Shown: positions 1-7,956 of the stretch, in pieces
Layout: each line of letters begins with the position of its first letter
Position numbering within the stretch: the first letter of the stretch is position 1
Origin: Pseudomonas sp. GM41(2012)
GTDB taxonomy: Bacteria; Pseudomonadota; Gammaproteobacteria; Pseudomonadales; Pseudomonadaceae
DNA length: 64,000 nucleotides
Assembly (NCBI RefSeq): GCF_000282315.2
Contig: NZ_AKJN02000006.1
Location: 682,001-746,000, forward strand
Reading direction: 5' to 3'
Notes under the pieces: generated by a model
Seen by the model: the letters and a program-made list of their open reading frames with translations, nothing else
Databases searched by the model: none
Told to the model about the DNA's origin: nothing
Program-made: the position numbers and the translations under genes

Positions 1-426
1 GTTGGTCGTTTCTCTGAGTCCGGACGTATTTATCTGCTAACGGCTGTCGTTGACCAACGGCAGCCGTTTTTTGCTGATTGGCGATTGGGGAGGTTGGTCG
101 TTCAGGAGTTGCGTCAGGTGCAGGAGGCGGGTTGGGCGGATTTTTTGACGTGGGTTGTGATGCCAGACCCTATGCATTGCCTGGTGCAACTGCACGACAA
201 AACACTGGCCGAGCTAATGTGCCGCATAAAGTCCCGGAGTAGCCTGGCGGTCAATCAGGCGTTAGGACGGCGAGGGCGGCTGTGGCAGAAGGGCTATCAC
301 GATCGTTCGGTTCGGCGGGAGGAGGACGTGAAGGCGCTTGCTCGATATGTCGTAGCCAACCCAATACGAGCAGGACTAGTGACGCGCGTTCATGATTATC
401 CGCTGTGGGATGCGTGTTGGTTGTGA
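1..426 (+). CDS. REP-associated tyrosine transposase (RAYT), 5' end outside window
   Basis: The frame is open from base 1 to the stop at 424-426, so the start codon lies upstream. The visible part (about 141 residues) reads as the Y1/HUH transposase that mobilises REP sequences in Pseudomonas: it begins with GRFSESGRIYLLTAVVDQR and has the C-terminal block QKGYHDRSVRREED followed by ARYVVANPIRAGLV. The candidate catalytic Tyr is codon 295-297. The usual metal-binding H-x-H (MPDHxHWL) reads MPDPMHCL here, so the first His is Pro (169-171), a one-base change from CAT. A REPIN follows 8 bp downstream, the normal RAYT partner. Family assignment is strong; catalytic activity is doubtful. Confidence 0.85.
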   Translation, partial: VGRFSESGRIYLLTAVVDQRQPFFADWRLGRLVVQELRQVQEAGWADFLTWVVMPDPMHCLVQLHDKTLAELMCRIKSRSSLAVNQALGRRGRLWQKGYHDRSVRREEDVKALARYVVANPIRAGLVTRVHDYPLWDACWL

Positions 427-433
427 GTATCTG

Positions 434-543
434 ACGACTGCTTCGCAGTCGAACGCAGGCTGCGCCAGCTGCTACAGGTTTCGCGTACACCGCAATCCTT
501 GTAGCAGCTGCCGAAGGCTGCGTTCGGCTGCGAAGCAGTCGCC
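434..543. repeat. REPIN (two inverted REP sequences)
   Basis: Two REP units in opposite orientation share GACTGCTTCGCAGTCGAACG-type and GCAGCTGCTACA-type segments and are separated by a short spacer around 478-500. It lies directly after the RAYT gene, as expected for the element that transposase acts on. Confidence 0.85.
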
Positions 544-903
544 AAAATCTAAAACCCAACAAATCTCCAACTAATATCAATGCGCTGGCACTCATACTAA
601 TAACTTACTAAAAGTGAGACCCCATCGACAAAAAGAAACTTACCTCTATTTAATAATTAAATATCAAATCGTCAGACAATTTGCGCAAGCCGCCATCTAA
701 CAAACAATATTTCGACAGCGCAGGCATTGTTTCCGGGTACTTGCAGGAACAACTCAATTTGACGTCAAAAAAAATGTAGACGGTTGATTTCAAATTGTGT
801 CAGTTTTCTTTCGCCTTCATTGGGCGAGTGATAGGACGATCTCGCCAGAGATTGTCGCTGTCTGACAAAAAACTGTTCCATAGCTAAACAAGGAAGTGTG
901 TTT
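544..903 (+). promoter_or_regulatory. aprA upstream region and leader
   Basis: No gene is visible in this AT-rich stretch. The 3' part is likely the transcribed aprA leader. A 6-bp hairpin (GGCGAG 823-828 / CTCGCC 841-846) exposes a GGA in its 12-nt loop (834-836). The ribosome binding site region 888-897 reads ACAAGGAAGT, an exact match to the published RsmA/RsmE consensus (A/U)CANGGANG(U/A). Exoprotease genes are classical Gac/Rsm targets in pseudomonads; that this gene is controlled in that way is inference. Confidence 0.6.
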
Positions 904-2361
904 ATGTCGAAAGTAAAAGACAACGCTATTGATACCGCCGAACAGGCGTTCCAGCCACTGCAAGCATTGGCTGCATCCAGTTCTGCGTTCAACCAGATCA
1001 ATAGCTTCAGCCATCAGTATGATCGGGGCGGTAACCTCACGGTCAATGGCAAACCCTCCTTCTCCGTCGACCAGGCAGCGACCCAGTTGCTGCGCGATGG
1101 TGCTGCCTACCAGGACAAGGACGGCAGCGGCAAAATCGAACTCACCTACACGTTCCTGACCTCGGCGTCGTCGAGCACCATGAACAAACACGGGATTACC
1201 GGGTTCAGCCAGTTCAGCGCTCAGCAGAAAGGCCAGGCCGTGCTGGCCATGCAATCCTGGGCCGATGTAGCCAATGTCACGTTCACCGATAAGGCCACGG
1301 GTGGCGACGGTCACATGACCTTCGGCAACTACAGCGGCGGTCAGGATGGCGCAGCGGCCTTCGCCTATCTGCCGGGTACGGGCGCTGGTTACGACGGTAC
1401 TTCCTGGTACCTGACCAACAGCAGCTACACGCCAAACAAGACGCCGGACCTGAACAATTACGGCCGGCAAACCCTGACCCACGAAATCGGTCATACCCTG
1501 GGCCTTGCCCATCCTGGCGACTACAACGCCGGCGAGGGCGCTCCGACCTACAACGACGCTTCCTACGGGCAAGACACCCGCGGTTACAGCGTCATGAGCT
1601 ACTGGAGTGAAAGCAATACCAGCCAGAACTTCAGCAAGGGCGGCGTCGAAGCCTATTCGTCCGGTCCGCTGATGGACGATATCGCAGCCATCCAAAAGCT
1701 CTACGGCGCCAACACCACCACCCGTACCGGCGACACCACGTACGGCTTCAACTCCAACGCCGGGCGCGACTTCCTGAGCGCGACTTCGTCGTCGGACAAG
1801 GTTGTGTTTTCGGTTTGGGATGCGGGCGGAAAGGACACCCTGGACTTCTCCGGTTTCACCCAAAACCAGAAAATCAACCTCAATGAGGCCTCGTTCTCCG
1901 ATGTTGGCGGCCTGGTGGGTAACGTGTCCATTGCCAAGGGCGTCACCGTCGAGAACGCTATCGGCGGTTCGGGCAACGACCTGCTGATCGGCAACAGCGT
2001 GTCCAACGAACTGAAGGGCGGTGCCGGCAACGACATCCTCTACGGCGCGGGCGGCGCGGACAAACTTTGGGGTGGAGCCGGTTCGGACACCTTCGTGTTC
2101 GCCGCCAGCAGCGATTCCAAACCCGGTGCTGTCGACCAGATCCTCGATTTTGTCAGCGGCCTGGACAAGATCGACCTGACCGGCATCACCAAAGGCGCGG
2201 GCTTGCATTTCGTGAATTCGTTCACCGGTGCGGCAGGCGATGCGGTGTTGACCTCTTCGGGTGGCAACAGCCTGTTGTCGGTGGACTTCTCCGGGCATGG
2301 CGTGGCTGATTTCCTGGTCAGCACCGTGGGTCAGGCGGCTTACTCCGACATCGCTGCGTAA
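904..2361 (+). CDS. aprA: Serralysin-family alkaline metalloprotease AprA
   Basis: Secreted zinc endopeptidase of peptidase family M10B, 485 aa. The zinc-binding motif [11 protein letters not shown] starts at about H193, and the Met-turn SVMSY follows about 40 residues later. The C-terminal third carries RTX nonapeptide repeats ([24 protein letters not shown]), which bind calcium. The end, [17 protein letters not shown], has the hydrophobic C-terminal export signal used by PrtDEF/AprDEF type I secretion, and there is no N-terminal signal peptide. ATG 904 is preferred over in-frame GTG 898 because AAGGAAG (890-896) is well spaced for it. Inhibitor and exporter genes follow immediately. Confidence 0.97.
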   Translation: MSKVKDNAIDTAEQAFQPLQALAASSSAFNQINSFSHQYDRGGNLTVNGKPSFSVDQAATQLLRDGAAYQDKDGSGKIELTYTFLTSASSSTMNKHGITGFSQFSAQQKGQAVLAMQSWADVANVTFTDKATGGDGHMTFGNYSGGQDGAAAFAYLPGTGAGYDGTSWYLTNSSYTPNKTPDLNNYGRQTLTHEIGHTLGLAHPGDYNAGEGAPTYNDASYGQDTRGYSVMSYWSESNTSQNFSKGGVEAYSSGPLMDDIAAIQKLYGANTTTRTGDTTYGFNSNAGRDFLSATSSSDKVVFSVWDAGGKDTLDFSGFTQNQKINLNEASFSDVGGLVGNVSIAKGVTVENAIGGSGNDLLIGNSVSNELKGGAGNDILYGAGGADKLWGGAGSDTFVFAASSDSKPGAVDQILDFVSGLDKIDLTGITKGAGLHFVNSFTGAAGDAVLTSSGGNSLLSVDFSGHGVADFLVSTVGQAAYSDIAA

Positions 2362-2428
2362 TGTGAGGTGAAAAGGAGGGCGGCGCAGATGCGCTGCTCT
2401 CTGCCCCTTGATTGGAGTAAAACGCCTT

Positions 2429-2854
2429 ATGATTCATAACGGCTTAACTGACAGAGCAACCGCGTGGCTATTGGCGACGCTCATGATGATTTTTGGAGAT
2501 GTAGCCATGGCGAGCAGCCTGAAATTAGCAGACCCCTCGGAACTGGCCGGCAAATGGCAAGCCACCTTGAACACCGCGCAAGACGCCCCTGAGTCCCAAG
2601 CGTTGCAGGACAAGCCGTCAAACGTATGCGTCATCGACTTTCAACTGAAACAGACGCTGGGTGATGGCGCCGAATGTCTCAGCGCCTGGCTGGACGAGCC
2701 GGCCGTTGGCTGGTTCCCGGAACCCGACGGCATTTCGATTACCGGCAAAGAAGGCTCAAGAGTTGTGTTCTTCAGCCGACAACATGAGGGGCTTTACAAA
2801 AGCACTTTGAAGTCAGGTCTGATCATTACGCTCCAGCGCACTGTGCTGAAGTGA
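2429..2854 (+). CDS. aprI: Alkaline protease inhibitor AprI (Inh family)
   Basis: Periplasmic inhibitor (MEROPS I38) that protects the cell from escaped serralysin by inserting its N-terminus into the active site. The 141-residue product has a signal peptide (LLATLMMIFGDVAMA) with likely cleavage before SSLKLADP. The mature part is about 107 residues, normal for the family, with the two Cys (VCVIDF, AECLSAW) expected to form the conserved disulfide. ATG 2429 is chosen because GGAG sits at 2414-2417; an upstream TTG at 2408 is less likely. It lies 67 bp after aprA, so it is probably co-transcribed. Confidence 0.93.
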   Translation: MIHNGLTDRATAWLLATLMMIFGDVAMASSLKLADPSELAGKWQATLNTAQDAPESQALQDKPSNVCVIDFQLKQTLGDGAECLSAWLDEPAVGWFPEPDGISITGKEGSRVVFFSRQHEGLYKSTLKSGLIITLQRTVLK

Positions 2855-3009
2855 AAAATACCAGACCTCTGTCAGATGCCGAATATAAAGCCTGTAATTG
2901 CAGTTATAAGCAGAACATGAGTAACCGGACTGTTGGGCGAGCCTGAATAGTTGTTATTAATGTGTAAGCGATAACTGGTAAAGAATGTCTCGACTCGTGT
3001 GCGGACAGT

Positions 3010-3060
3010 TAATTGGAATCTCGCCAGGAATGGCGAGAGATATCATCTCAGGAAAAACCA
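3010..3060 (+). promoter_or_regulatory. Candidate Rsm-type hairpin and SD in the aprD leader
   Basis: An 8-bp perfect stem (TCTCGCCA 3019-3026 / TGGCGAGA 3031-3038) displays the tetraloop GGAA. A second GGA occurs in the Shine-Dalgarno segment TCAGGAAAA (about 3048-3056). A GGA-loop hairpin next to a GGA Shine-Dalgarno is the architecture bound by RsmA/RsmE. Regulation is inferred, not shown. Confidence 0.5.
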
Positions 3061-4836
3061 ATGAAGACGGCGAAGGCCCAAGCCACCGCACCGTTAATCA
3101 AGGCACTGGGCGACTATAAAAGCATTCTGATCAGCGTCGGTTGTTTTACCGCATTGATCAACATACTGATGTTGGTACCCTCTATTTATATGCTCCAGGT
3201 CTACGACCGGGTGCTGTCATCGCAAAACGAAACCACCTTGGCCATGTTGTCGTTGATGGTGATCGGGTTCTTTGCCTTCATTGGCTTGCTGGAGATTGTC
3301 CGCAGCTTCATTGTCATCCGCATCGGCAGCCAATTGGAGCGACGCTTCAATTTACGGGTCTATCAGGCGGCGTTCGAGCGCAACCTGTTCAAAGGCGAGG
3401 GCAATGCTGGCCAGTCCCTCGGAGATCTGACCCATATTCGCCAATTTGTCACCGGCCCTGCGCTGTTTGCCTTCTTCGATGCGCCGTGGTTTCCGGTCTA
3501 CCTGTTCGTGATCTACCTGTTTAATGTCTGGCTTGGCGTGTTTGCGACAGTAGGCACGGTGCTGTTGATCGGCCTTGCTTGCCTCAACGAGGCAATGACC
3601 AAAAAGCCCCTGGGTGAAGCCGCAGGGCTTTCCCAGAAATCCAGCCGACTGGCCACCAGTCACCTGCACAACGCCGAAACCATTCAGGCCATGGGCATGC
3701 TCGGGGCGTTGCGTACACGTTGGTTCCTGGTCCATTCACGTTTCCTCGGCTTGCAGAACCAGGCCAGCGACACCGGTGCTGTCATCAGCTCCCTGAGCAA
3801 AACCCTGCGCCTGTGCCTGCAATCGTTGGTGCTGGGGCTGGGTGCATTGCTGGTGATCAAGGGTGATATGACGGCCGGGATGATGATCGCCGGTTCCATT
3901 CTGATGGGCCGCGTCCTGAGCCCCATCGATCAGTTGATCGCCGTGTGGAAGCAGTGGAGCGGCGCCAAGCTCGCTTACCGTCGTCTTGATTCGTTGCTGC
4001 AAGCCTTTCCACCGAGTGACGAGGCCATGGCGCTGCCGGCGCCGAAGGGTCAGATCAGCTTCGAACAGGTCAGTGCCGCGCCGCCGGGGCAACGGGCCGC
4101 CACGCTGCATCTGGTCAATTTCAGCCTTGGCGCGGGAGAAGTGCTGGGGGTGCTCGGGGCATCCGGTTCCGGAAAATCGACCTTGGCCCGGGTGCTCGTT
4201 GGCGTCTGGCCGACGCTGGGCGGCACGGTGCGGCTCGACGGCGCGGACATTCATCGCTGGAACCGCGACGATCTTGGCCCCTACATCGGTTATCTGCCGC
4301 AAGACATCGAGCTGTTCAGCGGCAGCATCGCCGAAAACATCGCCCGGTTCAGTGAGGCAGACCCGCAAAAAGTCGTTGAAGCCGCGCAGCAGGCCGGCGT
4401 TCACGAACTGATTCTGCGCATGCCGAAAGGCTACGACACCGTGCTCGGCGAGGACGGCAGCGGCTTGTCCGGGGGCCAGAAGCAGCGCGTAGCACTGGCT
4501 CGCGCGTTGTACGGTAACCCGCGTCTGGTGGTGCTGGACGAACCCAATTCCAACCTCGACACCGTGGGCGAAGCCGCATTGGCCAGCGCCATTGCGCAAA
4601 TGAAAGCCCAAGGCACCAGCGTGATTCTGGTGACCCATCGCTCCTCAGCACTGGCCCAGGCCGACAAGCTGCTGGTGCTCAACGAAGGGCGCCTGCAAGC
4701 CTTCGGTGCAAGCCAGGACGTGCTCAAGGCACTCGCCGCCAATCAGGAGCAGCAGCGGGAGAAAACCGCGCAAGCACCGGGCGGGCTCAGCATGAGCCGG
4801 CAGTATCAGCCCTCGACAAGGAATCCGGGCGTATGA
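3061..4836 (+). CDS. aprD: Type I secretion ABC transporter AprD
   Basis: Inner-membrane ATPase/permease of the PrtD/AprD family (591 aa) that energises export of AprA and the RTX lipases. The N-terminal half is a transmembrane domain with strongly hydrophobic segments (for example ISVGCFTALINILMLVPSI). The C-terminal nucleotide-binding domain has Walker A GASGSGKST (Lys about 372), signature LSGGQKQR and Walker B LVVLDEP. The start is placed at ATG 3061 with AGGA just upstream; the longer in-frame TTG at 3013 would place the leader hairpin inside the gene. Its stop overlaps the aprE start (ATGA). Confidence 0.96.
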   Translation: MKTAKAQATAPLIKALGDYKSILISVGCFTALINILMLVPSIYMLQVYDRVLSSQNETTLAMLSLMVIGFFAFIGLLEIVRSFIVIRIGSQLERRFNLRVYQAAFERNLFKGEGNAGQSLGDLTHIRQFVTGPALFAFFDAPWFPVYLFVIYLFNVWLGVFATVGTVLLIGLACLNEAMTKKPLGEAAGLSQKSSRLATSHLHNAETIQAMGMLGALRTRWFLVHSRFLGLQNQASDTGAVISSLSKTLRLCLQSLVLGLGALLVIKGDMTAGMMIAGSILMGRVLSPIDQLIAVWKQWSGAKLAYRRLDSLLQAFPPSDEAMALPAPKGQISFEQVSAAPPGQRAATLHLVNFSLGAGEVLGVLGASGSGKSTLARVLVGVWPTLGGTVRLDGADIHRWNRDDLGPYIGYLPQDIELFSGSIAENIARFSEADPQKVVEAAQQAGVHELILRMPKGYDTVLGEDGSGLSGGQKQRVALARALYGNPRLVVLDEPNSNLDTVGEAALASAIAQMKAQGTSVILVTHRSSALAQADKLLVLNEGRLQAFGASQDVLKALAANQEQQREKTAQAPGGLSMSRQYQPSTRNPGV

Positions 4837-6167
4837 GCAACATCAGCGAAGCCACCCTGGAACATGACTACATCGCAGAACGCCCTGAGCGCGACGCGCG
4901 TTTCTTCGTCCGCATGGGCTGGATTCTGGCGATCGTCGGCGCCGGGAGTTTCTTCACCTGGGCCAGTCTCGCGCCTCTCGACCAAGGCATTCCCGTGCAA
5001 GGTACGGTCGTGGTGTCGGGCAAGCGCAAAGCCGTGCAATCAATGAGCAGTGGCGTGGTCAGCCAGATTCTGGTGCGCGAGGGTCAAGTGGTGAGGCAGG
5101 GCCAGTCATTATTCCAGCTCGACCAGACGCAAGTCGCCGCTGACGTGCAATCGTTGCAAGCGCAATACCGCATGGCCTGGGCCAGTCTGGCGCGGTGGCA
5201 GAGTGAACGGGACAATCTCAAACAGGTGAGTTTCCCCGCTGAACTGAGCAACAATCCTGACCCGCGCCTGGCCTTGGTGCTGGAAGGCCAACGGCAGTTG
5301 TTCAGCAGTCGCCGTGAGGCGTTTTCCCGCGAACAGGCTGCCTTGCGCGCGAGCATTGAAGGCGCCAGTGCGCAACTGGCCGGCATGCGCCGCGCCCGCA
5401 CTGACCTGACTGCCCAGGCCAGCTCTCTGCAACAGCAGCTGAGCAACCTGCAGCCCCTGGCGGATAACGGCTACATCCCGCGTAATCGGTTGATGGAGTA
5501 CCAGCGTCAGCTGTCGCAAGTTCAGCAACAATTGGCGGAAAACACCGGAGAAAGCGGTCGTGTGGAGCAGGGCATCCTCGAATCGCGGCTGAAACTGCAA
5601 CAGCACATCGAGGAATACCAGAAAGAAGTCCGCACCCAACTGGCCGATGCGCAATTGAAAAGCGTGACGCTGGAAGAGCAACTGACCTCTGCCGGGTTCG
5701 ATCTGCAACACAGCGAGATCATCGCCACGGCCGATGGCATTGCGGTCAACCTCGGTGTTCACACCGTCGGCGCGGTGGTGCGTCAGGGCGAAACCCTGCT
5801 GGAGATCGTGCCTCAGGGGACGAGTCTGGAGGTGGAAGGGCACCTGCCGGTCAACCTGGTAGACAAGGTCGGCACGCACTTGCCAGTGGACATCTTGTTC
5901 ACGGCGTTCAACCAGAGCCGCACACCGCGCGTGCCCGGCGAAGTCAGCCTGATCTCCGCCGACCAGATGATCGACGAGAAAACCGGTGCACCGTATTACG
6001 TACTGCGCAGCAGCGTCAGCGATCAGGCCATGGAAAAACTCAACGGTCTGGTGATCAAGCCTGGCATGCCGGCGGAAATGTTCGTGCGCACCGGTGAACG
6101 TTCACTCCTCAACTATTTGTTCAAACCGCTGCTCGACCGGGCAGGTTCCGCGTTGACTGAGGAATAA
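4833..6167 (+). CDS. aprE: Type I secretion membrane fusion protein AprE
   Basis: HlyD-family periplasmic adaptor, 444 aa, linking AprD to the outer-membrane channel AprF. There is a short cytoplasmic N-terminus, one membrane span near residues 27-47 (GWILAIVGAGSFFTWASLAP), a lipoyl/barrel half (GTVVVSGKRKAVQ), a long coiled coil rich in Q, L and E (about 100-280), then the second half-motif (ADGIAVNLGVHTVGAVVRQGE) and a C-terminal beta domain. The start codon overlaps the aprD stop, so translation is probably coupled. Confidence 0.96.
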   Translation: MSNISEATLEHDYIAERPERDARFFVRMGWILAIVGAGSFFTWASLAPLDQGIPVQGTVVVSGKRKAVQSMSSGVVSQILVREGQVVRQGQSLFQLDQTQVAADVQSLQAQYRMAWASLARWQSERDNLKQVSFPAELSNNPDPRLALVLEGQRQLFSSRREAFSREQAALRASIEGASAQLAGMRRARTDLTAQASSLQQQLSNLQPLADNGYIPRNRLMEYQRQLSQVQQQLAENTGESGRVEQGILESRLKLQQHIEEYQKEVRTQLADAQLKSVTLEEQLTSAGFDLQHSEIIATADGIAVNLGVHTVGAVVRQGETLLEIVPQGTSLEVEGHLPVNLVDKVGTHLPVDILFTAFNQSRTPRVPGEVSLISADQMIDEKTGAPYYVLRSSVSDQAMEKLNGLVIKPGMPAEMFVRTGERSLLNYLFKPLLDRAGSALTEE

Positions 6168-6169
6168 GG

Positions 6170-7534
6170 ATGTTCCGCTGTATGAATAAGCTTTCCATGC
6201 TCGCAGCGACCCTCGCGTTGCTGACCTGCAACAGTGTGCTGGCGATGGGACCGTTCGACATCTACGAACAAGCATTGCGCAATGATCCGGTGTTTCTCGG
6301 CGCCATCAAGGAACGCGATGCCGGCCTTGAAAACCGCGCCATCGGCCGCGCCGGACTGTTGCCCAAGATCGGTTACAACTACAACAAGGGGCGCAACTCC
6401 TCCAAGGTCACCTCCCTCAACGAACGCGGGCAGAACCGCACCGATGACCGCAACTACAGCAGTTACGGCTCGACCCTGACCCTGCAACAACCGCTGCTCG
6501 ACTACGAGGCTTACGCGTCGTACCGCAAAGGCGTGGCGCAATCGCTGTTTGCCGACGAAGCCTTTCGCGGCAAGAGCCAGGAATTGCTGGTTCGGGTACT
6601 GGAGAGTTACACCCAGGCGCTATTCGCTCAGGATCAGATCGACATCGCACAAGCCAAGAAAAAGGCTTTCGAGCAACAGTTCCAGCAGAACGAGCACATG
6701 TTCCGTCAGGGCGAGGGCACGCGGACCGACATCCTTGAGGCCGAGTCCCGCTATGAACTGGCCACGGCCGAGGAAATCGAAGCCCGTGATGAACAGGACG
6801 CGTCGTTACGAGAACTGGGCGCGCTGATTGGCGTGCCGGCGATCAACATCGGGGATTTGGCGCCGTTGGATCAAGGCTTCCAGACGTTCACTCTGCAACC
6901 GGCCAATTACGACACCTGGCACGAAATGGCCGTGGCCAACAATCCGAACCTGGCTTCGCAGCGCCATGCCGTGGAAGTCGCGCGTTATGAAGTCGAACGC
7001 AACCGCGCCGGACACCTGCCCAAAGTCAGCGCCTACGCCTCGGTGCGCCAGAACGAGTCGGAAAGCGGCAACACCTACAACCAGCGTTACGACACCAACA
7101 CCATCGGCATCGAAGTCAACGTGCCGTTGTACGCCGGCGGCGGGGTCTCGGCCTCGACCCGCCAGGCCAGCCGCACCATGGAGCAGGCCGAGTACGAACT
7201 GGACGGCAAGACCCGGGAAACGTTGATTGAACTGCGTCGCCAGTTCAGCGCCTGCCTGTCGGGCGTGAACAAGTTGCGCGCTTATCAGAAAGCCCTGAAG
7301 TCCGCCGAAGCGTTGGTGGTTTCGACCAAGCAAAGCATTTTGGGCGGTGAGCGCGTCAACCTCGATGCATTGAATGCAGAACAACAACTATTTACCACCC
7401 GCCGCGATCTGGCAAAGGCACGCTACGACTACTTGATGGCCTGGACCAAGTTGCATTACTACGCCGGGACGTTGAATGAGCAGGATTTGGCCAAGGTTGA
7501 CGAGGCGTTCGGCCAAGGCCCCAGGACCCAATAG
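6170..7534 (+). CDS. aprF: Type I secretion outer membrane protein AprF (TolC family)
   Basis: Outer-membrane channel that completes the AprDEF exporter. A signal peptide (MLAATLALLTCNSVLA) precedes the mature start MGPFDIYEQALRNDP, typical of TolC-like proteins. Two internally similar helical/strand halves follow, with a conserved LDALNAEQQLFTTRRDLA-type segment near the C-terminus. The length (454 aa) fits the family. The start could be ATG 6170 (GAGGA upstream, 2 bp after the aprE stop) or ATG 6182; both leave the signal peptide intact. Confidence 0.94.
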   Translation: MFRCMNKLSMLAATLALLTCNSVLAMGPFDIYEQALRNDPVFLGAIKERDAGLENRAIGRAGLLPKIGYNYNKGRNSSKVTSLNERGQNRTDDRNYSSYGSTLTLQQPLLDYEAYASYRKGVAQSLFADEAFRGKSQELLVRVLESYTQALFAQDQIDIAQAKKKAFEQQFQQNEHMFRQGEGTRTDILEAESRYELATAEEIEARDEQDASLRELGALIGVPAINIGDLAPLDQGFQTFTLQPANYDTWHEMAVANNPNLASQRHAVEVARYEVERNRAGHLPKVSAYASVRQNESESGNTYNQRYDTNTIGIEVNVPLYAGGGVSASTRQASRTMEQAEYELDGKTRETLIELRRQFSACLSGVNKLRAYQKALKSAEALVVSTKQSILGGERVNLDALNAEQQLFTTRRDLAKARYDYLMAWTKLHYYAGTLNEQDLAKVDEAFGQGPRTQ

Positions 7535-7575
7535 ATACCCCCAAAAAAAAACAAAAAAAGCGAGAAGTCACGAAC

Positions 7576-7933
7576 ATGGACGTACAGATCAAGCCGATGT
7601 CGGTCGGCACGCTATTGTTCTGGATTTCATTAGCGCCCGGCTCGGCCCAAGCGCTTTATCAGGAGGCTGGCAGCACAACCTGAGCGGTACCGATTCCGAA
7701 GAGCACCTGGCGTTTGCCGGCGGCAGCACAGCGTTTTCCGTGGAGAGTTCGCCAATGGTGCGTGATGCGGCGCTGGTGGGCGCCCATGCCAGCCTGGCCC
7801 TGAGCCGGGACATCCGCTTGGACCTCGATTACACGGGCCAACTGGCCAGCCGCGAGAAGAGCCATGGCGTAGGGCTGAGCCCTGTAGGAGCCAAGACCAC
7901 GGTGTGGGTCTGACGCTCGACTGGCAGTTCTGA
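7576..7933 (+). pseudogene. Remnant of an autotransporter serine protease gene (pspA/pspB type)
   Basis: Two gene ends are joined with the middle missing. From ATG 7576 there is a signal peptide (MDVQIKPMSVGTLLFW, cleavage after AQA) that runs into a stop at 7681-7683. In another frame from about 7665 comes the end of an autotransporter beta-barrel (GWQHNLSGTDSEEHLAFAGG, then LDLDYTGQLASREKSHGVGL). A diverged duplication of about 35 bp before the end shifts frame: GVGLS is followed by a second HGVGLTLDWQF ending at 7933, the usual C-terminal strand with terminal Phe. Homologous P. fluorescens loci carry pspA/pspB exactly here, between the exporter and lipase genes. No functional product is expected. 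Confidence 0.75.
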
Positions 7934-7956
7934 TTTAACGCAAAGGAAGCAAACCT

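Noticed and set aside
817..2298. Long antisense open frame (493 codons) across aprA
   Set aside because: It is the complement of a GC-rich gene with strong codon bias; the sense product has complete metalloprotease motifs, and the antisense product has no recognisable domain or ribosome site.
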